Source: an uncultured Sphaerochaeta sp. (lineage in GTDB: Bacteria > Spirochaetota > Spirochaetia > Sphaerochaetales > Sphaerochaetaceae). From it: a stretch of 64,000 nucleotides of DNA. Positions within the stretch are counted from its first letter, which is position 1. Each line of letters opens with the position of its first letter. Of the stretch, positions 54,295 through 60,900 are shown piece after piece. Where the stretch lies: contig NZ_OY781939.1 in assembly GCF_963677315.1 (NCBI RefSeq), forward strand, positions 2,418,001 through 2,482,000, written 5' to 3'. Below the pieces are notes generated by a model, which was not told the origin of the DNA, searched no databases, and saw only the letters and a program-made list of their open reading frames with translations. The position numbers were made by a program, and so were the translations under genes.

Positions 54295-55260
54295 ATGGGA
54301 TTATTTGAGAATATCAGAGAAAAAGAAGAAGAATTTAAGGTGCTTTATACAAAGTATCAGGAAGCAGAAACCCTTTATGAGCAGAATGCAGATTTGGCAA
54401 GTAGCAGGGATAGGTATACCTTGACATTCAAGCAACTGAAGAAATGTGTCAGGGAAATTGAGATTCTACGTCAGGAATATGATCTAGAGATTGGATTTAG
54501 TAGTGCCCAGTATATTACACATGATTTGGTATTCAAATTTAAAACCTCAAATAAGGGCCAAGTAAAGATGGAAATGCTGACGAAGAAAGCCCGTATGATA
54601 AATTCAATATTGGATGTTATTCATCCTGGTTCTGAAGCAATCGCAGATTTTGAGATACTCGGGATATCCGCAGGTAGTGGTAATGCTTTGGCTGATTATC
54701 AACCAAAATCTGATTCTATAGAACCCCAAAGAGTAGAGGATATTCAATCACTGTTGTGTGCTGTCGTTCAAGTGAGCAAAGAAGTATCCACTGAAGTAGC
54801 TCCACCTGAAGTAAAATTTGCAAGAATAAAAGAAGAAACAGGCTTGGATCCGGAACAGGGCGCTAAGGTTTTGAGTATTATCTCCAATAACTGGCCGACA
54901 AAAAATGAGGAAGATCCGATTTTAGGAATGACACTTGGAGGCGGCGGGTCTAAACCAGGGAAAATTTTCGATTTTCAGGATCTCAAACTCAGGACAAAGC
55001 TGAATAAGACATCCACAGATTTAAAGAATTACCTGAAGATCCCAGAGTCGGAAGAATTTTCCGGTCAATTGAGGCAACTGGAAGAATGGGAATCTGCACA
55101 TAAGTTTATATTGTTTTCTGAGGATGGAGGCCAGTGTACTATTCACTATGAGCCAAACTCCCATAATATTTCAAAGATAAAGGACAACATAGGAAAGACA
55201 GTGACTGTCAAAAGATTTAAGGAAGGGAATTCCTGGTTTTTAAGCTCATGGGTAAGTTAA
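54295..55260 (+). CDS. Unknown protein with N-terminal coiled coil
   Basis: A 321-residue soluble protein. The first about 75 residues are highly charged and helical (ENIREKEEEFKVLYTKYQEA), a likely coiled coil. The middle has ETGLDPEQGAKVLSIISNNW, followed by the glycine patch TLGGGGS, and the C-terminus looks beta-rich (TIHYEPNSHN, TVTVKRFKEG, SWFLSSWVS), perhaps an OB-like or SH3-like end. I do not recognise the family. It overlaps the next gene by 13 bases, so the two are translated together. Confidence 0.7.
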   Translation: MGLFENIREKEEEFKVLYTKYQEAETLYEQNADLASSRDRYTLTFKQLKKCVREIEILRQEYDLEIGFSSAQYITHDLVFKFKTSNKGQVKMEMLTKKARMINSILDVIHPGSEAIADFEILGISAGSGNALADYQPKSDSIEPQRVEDIQSLLCAVVQVSKEVSTEVAPPEVKFARIKEETGLDPEQGAKVLSIISNNWPTKNEEDPILGMTLGGGGSKPGKIFDFQDLKLRTKLNKTSTDLKNYLKIPESEEFSGQLRQLEEWESAHKFILFSEDGGQCTIHYEPNSHNISKIKDNIGKTVTVKRFKEGNSWFLSSWVS

Positions 55261-56372
55261 TTAAAATAATTATCACAATTTTATTATTGTGTTCTGCAGT
55301 ATACGCAGATGTGCCTAAAACCTTCTCTGTACCTGTGCTACCTGCCGAGAATACAACATTGCAGTCATCTTCTACTCAACTTGACATTGAATCAGTCAAT
55401 GCATTGATGGACCTTAGGTATGGAACTGCGGTAGATAGAATGATCTTTTATAACAATCTGTTTCTAGCAGCAATTGCTATTATTGTAGGTGTTGCATTAT
55501 TCACAGGTTTACATGGCGCCAACAAGAAAATGGAAGAGAGTGTCTCTGATGTTAAAAAAGCATCAGAGAAGCTTGATGATCAGAAACAAGAATATAGTAA
55601 ATTGTTTGTTGAAATGGAGGGATACAAGGAAAGTTATAAAAATATTCTGATTGCTGATTTGGCTGATGAAGCTAGAGATCTTATAGACTTCAATAAATCA
55701 GATTATAAAAAGGATGGAGCTGCCATGAAACGAATCGAAGCCTTGGATAAACTTTCAGGGTTACCTCAAGATTTGCAATTGGCTAAATCAGCTATTTTAT
55801 TTCGACAGGGGAAGTATCTAGAAGCATTAAATATTGTCGAGAAAATGAAAGAGGAAGATTTAAATAATGCCGATTTGTATTTCAAATCAGGTTTTTGCAA
55901 ACATAAACTTAATGAATTTAATCAAGCTATCATTGATTATACGCAGTCATTAAAGATTGACGATAAAAATGTTTCTTCTCTCATCAATAGAGCTAGTATC
56001 TATATCGAACAAGGCAGGTACAGTGATGCTATCAAGGACTTCCTCAAGGCTTCTGGAATTCAGCCAAGTAATCCAGTAATTTGGCAAGGCCTTACGAATG
56101 CAACATTGAAATCAGGAAAATTTGATCAAACAGAACAAATTTTTAAGATAGCAGAACAAAAAAGTATTCCAATAGAGGACTATCTTAAAATCAATAGGAT
56201 TTGTCTTTGGAGTCAACAGGATAAATTCAATGAATGCACCAAACCGTTATTAGATTATATAGAAGAATATCCGGCAAGGATCATTGAAGTTGTTCAAGAT
56301 CCATTATTAGAGCCTCTCTTTAAATATAATCCTTCACTTCTTGAAACAATAAATGATAAGTGGATTTACTGA
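55248..56372 (+). CDS. Membrane-anchored TPR protein
   Basis: A 374-residue protein with a signal peptide or first helix (IKIIITILLLCSAVYA), a second membrane helix (about 66-86; NLFLAAIAIIVGVALFTGLHG) and a coiled coil (about 95-130). TPR repeats follow from about 170 (LYFKSGFCKHKLNEFNQAII, SLINRASIYIEQGRYSDAIK). TPRs bind other proteins, so it may be a scaffold for the unknown proteins encoded just upstream. It starts within the previous gene. A strong terminator follows. Confidence 0.75.
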   Translation: MGKLIKIIITILLLCSAVYADVPKTFSVPVLPAENTTLQSSSTQLDIESVNALMDLRYGTAVDRMIFYNNLFLAAIAIIVGVALFTGLHGANKKMEESVSDVKKASEKLDDQKQEYSKLFVEMEGYKESYKNILIADLADEARDLIDFNKSDYKKDGAAMKRIEALDKLSGLPQDLQLAKSAILFRQGKYLEALNIVEKMKEEDLNNADLYFKSGFCKHKLNEFNQAIIDYTQSLKIDDKNVSSLINRASIYIEQGRYSDAIKDFLKASGIQPSNPVIWQGLTNATLKSGKFDQTEQIFKIAEQKSIPIEDYLKINRICLWSQQDKFNECTKPLLDYIEEYPARIIEVVQDPLLEPLFKYNPSLLETINDKWIY

Positions 56373-56412
56373 GATTTTGAATGTTGTGAATTAACTAGCA
56401 ATTTTAGATTAG

Positions 56413-56443
56413 ACACCCATTGGATTACCCCAGTGGGTGTTTT
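56413..56443 (+). terminator. Rho-independent terminator after the TPR gene
   Basis: ACACCCATTGG (56413-56423) pairs with 56430-56440 as an 11-bp stem with one wobble, followed by TTTT. It ends the transcript of the 53.8-56.4 kb genes and sits just ahead of the holin-like gene. Confidence 0.8.
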
Positions 56444-56474
56444 GCTACACTCAAACCATACAAAGGAGTATGAT

Positions 56475-56783
56475 ATGGAAAACATGATCAAGCCTGCATT
56501 GTTGGTTCTCGTTCCTATCCTGAATGTGGTAGGGCAATGGATGAAAGGCCAGACATTGGGCACTGGGGCAGCCCAAAAAGCAAAGGTTGAATCAAACCTG
56601 ATACCAGTGATTCTGATCTGCACAGCAGTCCTGGTGTCCACAATCTATGGATTCATCGTATCAAGCTACCAGGGATGGAGGATGATCCTGGATGCAGTGG
56701 TGATGACAGGTCTTCTCCAGGGGGCCCTGGTTGCCTTCGTCTCTATGGGTGTGTATGACACCCTCCGTAAAAAGGAGCGATGA
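56475..56783 (+). CDS. Holin-like small membrane protein
   Basis: A 102-residue protein with three hydrophobic segments (about 5-20, 43-62, 68-92) and a charged C-terminus (DTLRKKER), as in phage holins, which open the inner membrane during lysis. Sequence family is not recognised, so the call rests on size, topology and the neighbour encoding a spanin-like protein. GTG 56433 is in frame; ATG 56475 follows CAAAGGAGTATGAT. The stop overlaps the next start by 4 bases (ATGA). Confidence 0.6.
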   Translation: MENMIKPALLVLVPILNVVGQWMKGQTLGTGAAQKAKVESNLIPVILICTAVLVSTIYGFIVSSYQGWRMILDAVVMTGLLQGALVAFVSMGVYDTLRKKER

Positions 56784-57238
56784 TGTGTTATAAAAAATAT
56801 ATGATTGGTTCAAAGACCATCATCTGGGTTGGGTTGCTGTTGTGTTTGCTCTTGTTGTCACCTTCCTTACAGGCAGAAAGCTTGGATCTGTCAACGCTGT
56901 CAACAGAGGAGTTGCTGGCGATGTACCAGCAGAAATCGACCGAGCGAGATGTTCTGTCGAGGGATCTGCAGGACACGCTGAACATAGTACAGAATCAATT
57001 GCAGCTGTCCTTAGAAACCTCGGAGCAAGCGAGGCAGCAGGCAACAGAAGCCTGGATGGAATCTCAGAAAGCCGTGGTATCAGCGAACGAATCCAAGAAC
57101 TCGATAGTGAAAACGACGCAATCGTACTTGAACTGGCAAGACGAAGTAAACAAGCAGATGAAGGGGATGAAGACGAGAGGGCTGCAGCAATCATGGAAGC
57201 AAAGCGAGCAGCCAAGGCGTACATCAGGGACCTGGTAG
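56780..57238 (+). CDS. Signal-anchored coiled-coil protein, spanin-like
   Basis: A 152-residue protein with an N-terminal membrane segment (KTIIWVGLLLCLLLLSPSLQA). A long helical, Gln- and Glu-rich region follows (LLAMYQQKSTERDVLSRDLQ, IVQNQLQLSLETSEQARQQA). This is the plan of inner-membrane spanins (Rz), which are encoded directly after holins. The start overlaps the holin stop, with AAGGAGCG just before it. The last about 20 residues (QQSWKQSEQPRRTSG) look out of frame. The -1 frame over the same bases (56842-57276) is open for 144 codons and ends more plausibly. Confidence 0.55.
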   Translation: MMCYKKYMIGSKTIIWVGLLLCLLLLSPSLQAESLDLSTLSTEELLAMYQQKSTERDVLSRDLQDTLNIVQNQLQLSLETSEQARQQATEAWMESQKAVVSANESKNSIVKTTQSYLNWQDEVNKQMKGMKTRGLQQSWKQSEQPRRTSGTW

Positions 57239-57276
57239 ATAGACTGGCCTTCTATAATGAATGGGAAGAAGAGTAA
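56842..57276 (+). other. Overlapping -1 frame in the spanin-like gene
   Basis: A 144-codon open frame in the -1 phase covers most of the spanin-like gene and extends 38 bases past it. It is helical and charged at its end (AAAIMEAKRAAKAYIRDLVD, then LAFYNEWEEE). It begins only at a TTG with no clear ribosome binding site. Either a frameshift joins the upstream frame to this tail, or the two frames are separate overlapping genes as in Rz/Rz1 pairs. It has no lipobox, so a classical Rz1 is unlikely. Confidence 0.4.
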
Positions 57277-57289
57277 GGGAGAAAAACTA

Positions 57290-57339
57290 AGGATGGTTTT
57301 CGCCTCCATAGTGCTGTACCATTAGCGTAATTTGGAGGT
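57290..57339 (+). repeat. Leader repeat, copy 1
   Basis: AGGATGG, then a shared block beginning CTCCATAGTGCTGTACC, ending ATTTGGAGGT. It matches 57949-57999 with a 23-base exact core and one 1-base gap, and ends in the ribosome binding site of the interrupted membrane gene at 57346. Confidence 0.85.
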
Positions 57340-57345
57340 TTCTAA

Positions 57346-57921
57346 TTGACAGCTTTTATTAATTGGTTGACAGAGAATCAGGCTATAGCATCAATTTTTG
57401 CTGATTTTTTTTCTGCAATCTAGATAATTATTGCATCAGTGGCAGCTGTATTAATTACAGGTAGCAAAGAGAGACGAGATTCGAAAAAGGTTGCTCAGTA
57501 TTACAATTCACTTGTCCGAGTTATTTGGGTGGAGCTAAAAGTCTTTCATTATGATTTAGAGAAATATCAAAAAGATCAGGATATTTCAAATATCCTGGTT
57601 CAAGCTTCTGCAATTGGGTCTTTGTGTCGGTGCAGAAATTATGTTGAAAAGATCCGAAGTAATATGCTTGCATTTGTACAGCATTCGGAACCTGATTCAA
57701 TTGATTTGATCCATTCATTCTTTTCTAGTTTCGATATACTTCAAAAGCTTATTGAGATTAACAAGACAAAAAACTCGAACGATATCCTCAATGATATTTT
57801 GAAGATTACCAAACAGGCGTGTGAAGATATGTATGAAGTAATGAAAATCCAGTACAACCTGAATACTTGGTATGTAAAAATGTTCCTGAATGTAGATGAA
57901 AGGTTGAACAGAATTAGATAG
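57346..57921 (+). pseudogene. Membrane-anchored unknown protein with in-frame amber codon
   Basis: Translation from TTG 57346, six bases after GGAGGT, gives a short N-terminus and then a hydrophobic segment. A TAG at 57421 interrupts this segment, and the same frame resumes as IIIASVAAVLITG, so the stop falls inside one membrane helix. The rest is a 150-residue charged helical domain (SKKVAQYYNSLVRVIWVELK, DILNDILKITKQACEDMYEV). Unless the TAG is read through, or GTG 57439 is used, the helix is lost. The plan (one helix, basic stretch, helical domain) resembles the gene at 59401. No family recognised. Confidence 0.6.
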
Positions 57922-57948
57922 ATTTTTTCATAGCGAAGAATCAGATTG

Positions 57949-57999
57949 AGGATGGTCTTGGACTCCATAGTGCTGTACCATTAGCACATATTTGGAGGT
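57949..57999 (+). repeat. Leader repeat, copy 2
   Basis: Second copy of the about 50-base leader found at 57290-57339. It ends in the GGAGGT that serves the PIN-domain gene. The shared core covers positions 57962-57984. Confidence 0.85.
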
Positions 58000-58006
58000 G
58001 ACTGTC

Positions 58007-59323
58007 TTGCTCAGATGTTATCTTGATACCATGACATTAATTCATTTTAGACGATTTGATACACTTGACTGGCAATCAATTCTTGATACCAGTGAAGAGG
58101 TATCATTGATTATTACCCCAATTGTTTTAAGGGAATTGAATACGAAAAAGGACTCCGATCAAAACAAAGGAATACGAAAAAGGTCAGGGGATATTTTAAA
58201 GGTATTGGAAAAATATCAGGATAACGGAGAAATTAAAGAGGGTATTAATTTAAATTTTATTTCTATTGAGCCTCAAGTCGATTGGAAACAGATTGGTTTG
58301 GATCCTGATGTAGGTGATGATAGGTTGATAGCTTCAATGATTAATGAGGAGGATGTCTCCAAACTCATACTAGTTACGTCAGACTTTGGTTTAAAATTAA
58401 AAGCAAGAAACTGGGAAATTAAAACGGTAAAGCTTGATGATTCCTTGAAAGAAAATATCCGTATTGATGCTGATGCGAAAAAGATAAAAGAACTGGAACG
58501 GAAATTATCACACTATGAGAATGCTAGCCCGAAACTCGAACTATATGTTAAGGAATCTCCTGATTCTAAGTTTCATGAATTCAAATATATAAAAGTTTCT
58601 GGTATTGATTCCAGTGCCATTGATGCAGAAATTGAGAAATTGAAAAGTGAGCTTGAATATAAAGTACCAATAGTAAATGGTATAGTGTTCGGTGCAAATA
58701 TTCTCGGTGGATTCAATGAAATTTCGGAAAGTGAGATTGAAAGATACAAGAGTGAGGTTAACGAATATCTAGAAAAGAAACGTGCCTATCCCAAAAATAA
58801 AAATCAATATGAGAATCATCAATCTCGCTTATTTACTTTGAATCTGATTCTATCAAATACAGGAGGAAAGGTTGCTTCCAACATTGATATTTTTATCCAT
58901 TTCCCTGACGGATTTGAAATATTGGAAAAGAAGGTTGCATCTAGATATCATGAACCAAGTCCTCCTGCAAGACCAACTCCTCCTCGAACTGCGTTCCAGA
59001 TGCTGGAAATGAACCATAGTAGTTTTGACATTAAAACTATTAGCTCTATGATTCCAAGACCACACAATTTTACTCCATTGGAATTAGGAGTTGATTATTT
59101 CCTAGAGAGTATTAACAAGACTCAAAGTTATGAGGTTCATTTTCAAGTTAAAAAATTGAAGCAGAACATGAAAATGGCATTGGATCCTATATGTATACTT
59201 TTCAGATCTTATGATGAAATCAAACCATTCTCTTTTGACTACGTGATTAATGTTGAAAATCATCCGGATGAGTTTGTAGGGAAATATCACATCAAGTTCG
59301 AGCTAGTTGATAATGTCATATGA
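58007..59323 (+). CDS. PIN-domain protein with C-terminal beta-rich domain
   Basis: About 438 residues. The N-terminal about 150 form a PIN nuclease domain of the PhoH-associated type: CYLDTMTLIHFRRF (first Asp), ITPIVLRELNTKKDS (Glu), VGDDRLIASMI (Asp pair) and LVTSDFGLKLKARNW (last Asp). All four acidic positions are present, so metal-dependent RNA cleavage is plausible. A coiled coil (about 155-180) leads to an Ig-like or beta-sandwich C-terminal region (LFTLNLILSNTGGKVASNID). TTG 58007, seven bases after GGAGGT, is the likely start; TTG 57992 would overlap the ribosome binding site. Function is unknown; the setting suggests a defence or dormancy effector. Confidence 0.75.
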   Translation: MLRCYLDTMTLIHFRRFDTLDWQSILDTSEEVSLIITPIVLRELNTKKDSDQNKGIRKRSGDILKVLEKYQDNGEIKEGINLNFISIEPQVDWKQIGLDPDVGDDRLIASMINEEDVSKLILVTSDFGLKLKARNWEIKTVKLDDSLKENIRIDADAKKIKELERKLSHYENASPKLELYVKESPDSKFHEFKYIKVSGIDSSAIDAEIEKLKSELEYKVPIVNGIVFGANILGGFNEISESEIERYKSEVNEYLEKKRAYPKNKNQYENHQSRLFTLNLILSNTGGKVASNIDIFIHFPDGFEILEKKVASRYHEPSPPARPTPPRTAFQMLEMNHSSFDIKTISSMIPRPHNFTPLELGVDYFLESINKTQSYEVHFQVKKLKQNMKMALDPICILFRSYDEIKPFSFDYVINVENHPDEFVGKYHIKFELVDNVI

Positions 59324-59400
59324 AATTCTGTCCTGCAATGAATCATCCAAGAACTTAGACTAATTTATGCTGGACTATTTGTATAATTTTGGAGGTGATT

Positions 59401-59937
59401 ATGTGGCCTTGGATTACAGTTAGATTAATTGAATCTAAATCTTGGAACTGGGGAACCTTCTGGCAATCCTCATCAGCAATAGCTACTACAGTAGGTGTCC
59501 TTATTGCATTGCTAACTCCCATATTTAACAGACGTGGGATTAGAAGGAAAGTTATCAATGCCTGTATGCTGTTGATTAAGTCCATCGATGAAATATCGGA
59601 ACTTGCCGCTCAAAGTGATAGAAACTCTGAAGAAGAGTTTGTTGTTGAGCTTTTTAATAAATCGACAATCTTGAGAACGATGAATTTTGAAATATGGGAT
59701 ATGTATTCACATGAGTTTGCAAGATATGCTCCCGAAAAATTTATAGTATTTCAGAAGATAGTATATTCTGCCAGGGCAATCCAGGAGTCATCAATATCGT
59801 GGGAAAACAGTATATTACAGAAGCTAGATCCCGATATTGAGGATATCTTTTCAATGAGATTTGAATCGCGGATAGCTGATTTGACGACTGTTTTTGATGA
59901 GAATATGGAATATTTGGAAAAGTGGGGAGTAAAATAG
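59401..59937 (+). CDS. Single-helix membrane protein of unknown function
   Basis: A 178-residue protein: a Trp-rich N-terminus (MWPWITVRLIES, SWNWGTFWQ), one membrane helix (about 28-46; AIATTVGVLIALLTPIF), a basic stretch (NRRGIRRK) and a helical acidic cytosolic domain. The ATG follows TTTGGAGGTGATT, the same ribosome-binding context as the two preceding genes. Its plan resembles the interrupted gene at 57346, on the other side of the PIN gene. No family recognised. Confidence 0.7.
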   Translation: MWPWITVRLIESKSWNWGTFWQSSSAIATTVGVLIALLTPIFNRRGIRRKVINACMLLIKSIDEISELAAQSDRNSEEEFVVELFNKSTILRTMNFEIWDMYSHEFARYAPEKFIVFQKIVYSARAIQESSISWENSILQKLDPDIEDIFSMRFESRIADLTTVFDENMEYLEKWGVK

Positions 59938-60036
59938 GTCAGTGATCAAGATGGTTTAATATATGTTTAGCTAGCTATTAGATTCTCCCTCACCCCATTT
60001 TGCTATCCTACCCATGTATATATAGGAGGGTAGCAG

Positions 60037-60304
60037 ATGGTTGATGCACATCTCAGACTGAAGATGATTACTACTGAGGATATAAAGAATCTTATCATTG
60101 GGGGGCAGACAGGGATTGATGGTATCCGTTTTTTTCTTGCTTCCTCGGTTAATGGTGAGGATCTCACCAATGCTTCTTTCACTTGGTATCTGCAGTAAAA
60201 GAATAAGTACGGACAGGGTGAGTCAGTGGTTTTTGTTCCTACAGTTGAGGAAAACCTATTCAAGTTTACCTGGGTTCCTGATGCACTTGCTATCCAGGTT
60301 TCAG
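60037..60304 (+). pseudogene. Truncated phage-type structural gene, joined to the right repeat
   Basis: ATG 60037 follows AGGAGGGTAGCAG. The frame reads MVDAHLRLKMITTEDIKN, then IGGQTGIDGIRFFLASSVNG, to a TAA at 60196-60198. The same frame continues as YGQGESVVFVPTVEENLFKF up to 60304, where the hydrolase-derived repeat begins. The beta-rich, 'question-like' N-terminus resembles the N-terminal domain of phage baseplate or tail-tip proteins, but this is only a weak likeness. The gene is broken twice: by the stop and by the junction. Confidence 0.6.
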
Positions 60305-60560
60305 GGAGCTTGCCGATTTGATCGAACGACTCCAGTATCTGGATCTAATGACCATCAACGCAGGCTTGGCAACCAAGGAGAAGTGGCAGCGTGTTGCCTA
60401 TAAGGGAGGCAGTGAACCAGGTGTGCTTAATCTCACCACGTTCCTTATTGATGAAGAGGGAAACCAGTATACGGTAGTGGTAACAGTAAACAACGCAAAG
60501 AAAGCTCTGGATGAGGCAAAGATCATGGAGTCCTATCAGGCAATGCTGAATTATTTGTAG
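60305..60560 (+). repeat. Right copy of the 256-base direct repeat (3' end of the serine hydrolase)
   Basis: Gap-free match to 51341-51596. The open frame 60318-60560 encodes the last 80 residues of the hydrolase (with KGGSEPG and ending YQAMLNYL). The junction with upstream sequence shifts the frame so that the truncated phage-type gene stops at TGA within the repeat. It has no promoter or start of its own and is a non-functional fragment. Confidence 0.9.
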
Positions 60561-60625
60561 GGATGACCTTGGTTGGGCGCTTGCTTTCCATTTCTCTTTT
60601 TGTATTGCCGACCTTCGATTGAGCC

Positions 60626-60653
60626 AAAAAAAAGCCGTTGCTTTCGCAACGAC
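60626..60653 (-). terminator. Strong rho-independent terminator of the tRNA-Ala gene
   Basis: On the minus strand GTCGTTGC-GAAA-GCAACGGC is followed by eight T's: an 8-bp stem, a GNRA tetraloop and a U-tract, nine bases beyond the tRNA 3' end. Confidence 0.9.
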
Positions 60654-60661
60654 TTCTTAAG

Positions 60662-60735
60662 TGGAGGTAAGGGGAATTGAACCCCTGACCTTTTGAATGC
60701 CATTCAAACGCTCTAGCCAACTGAGCTACACCCCC
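60662..60735 (-). tRNA. tRNA-Ala (anticodon GGC)
   Basis: The minus strand folds as a 74-base cloverleaf: acceptor GGGGGTG / TACCTCC, D-arm GCTC...GAGC, anticodon stem TTTGA/TCAAA with loop ATGGCAT (anticodon GGC), and T-arm AGGGG-TTCAATT-CCCCT. The discriminator is A and CCA is not encoded. The G3-U70 pair, the main identity mark of alanine tRNAs, is present. It lies 100 bases from the right island repeat. Confidence 0.95.
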
Positions 60736-60753
60736 AAGACAATAACAAAAAGT

Positions 60754-60782
60754 ATCATACGAATTGACCCGTAATAAGTCAA
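60754..60782 (-). promoter_or_regulatory. Promoter of the tRNA-Ala gene
   Basis: On the minus strand TTGACT, 17 bases, TATGAT; near consensus, placing the transcript start about 10 bases before the tRNA. Confidence 0.75.
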
Positions 60783-60820
60783 GTATGTCCAGCAAATTTT
60801 CTCTCGGGCTGGATTGAGCG

Positions 60821-60849
60821 TTGACCTTTTCTATGTAAAAGGGTATAAA
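60821..60849 (+). promoter_or_regulatory. Promoter of the DUF1538 / PII-like operon
   Basis: TTGACC (60821-60826), 17 bases, TATAAA (60844-60849), about 50 bases before the start codon. Confidence 0.75.
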
Positions 60850-60900
60850 ATCATATTATAAAACTAGTTAAATAAATGAAAAATACAAGAGGATTTGCAT

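Larger units (their letters stand above)
51597..60304. mobile_element. AT-rich prophage-like genomic island between direct repeats
   Basis: About 8.7 kb lie between the two copies of the hydrolase 3' end. The content is unlike the flanks: a phage-type S24 repressor, unknown exported and membrane genes, a holin/spanin-like pair, a PIN-domain protein, and a broken phage-type gene fused to the right repeat. Coding sequence from about 54.3 to 59.9 kb is visibly richer in A and T than the backbone. No integrase, terminase or capsid gene is present, so it is a decayed prophage or a small integrated element. tRNA-Ala lies 100 bases beyond the right repeat. Confidence 0.75.

Noticed and set aside
51597..60304. 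Complete prophage with integrase
   Set aside because: No integrase, terminase, portal or capsid-like protein is present in any frame, so only a remnant or small element can be claimed.
60662..60735. tRNA-Ala as the attachment site of the island
   Set aside because: The right boundary is the hydrolase repeat 100 bases away, and no tRNA fragment is duplicated at the left side.
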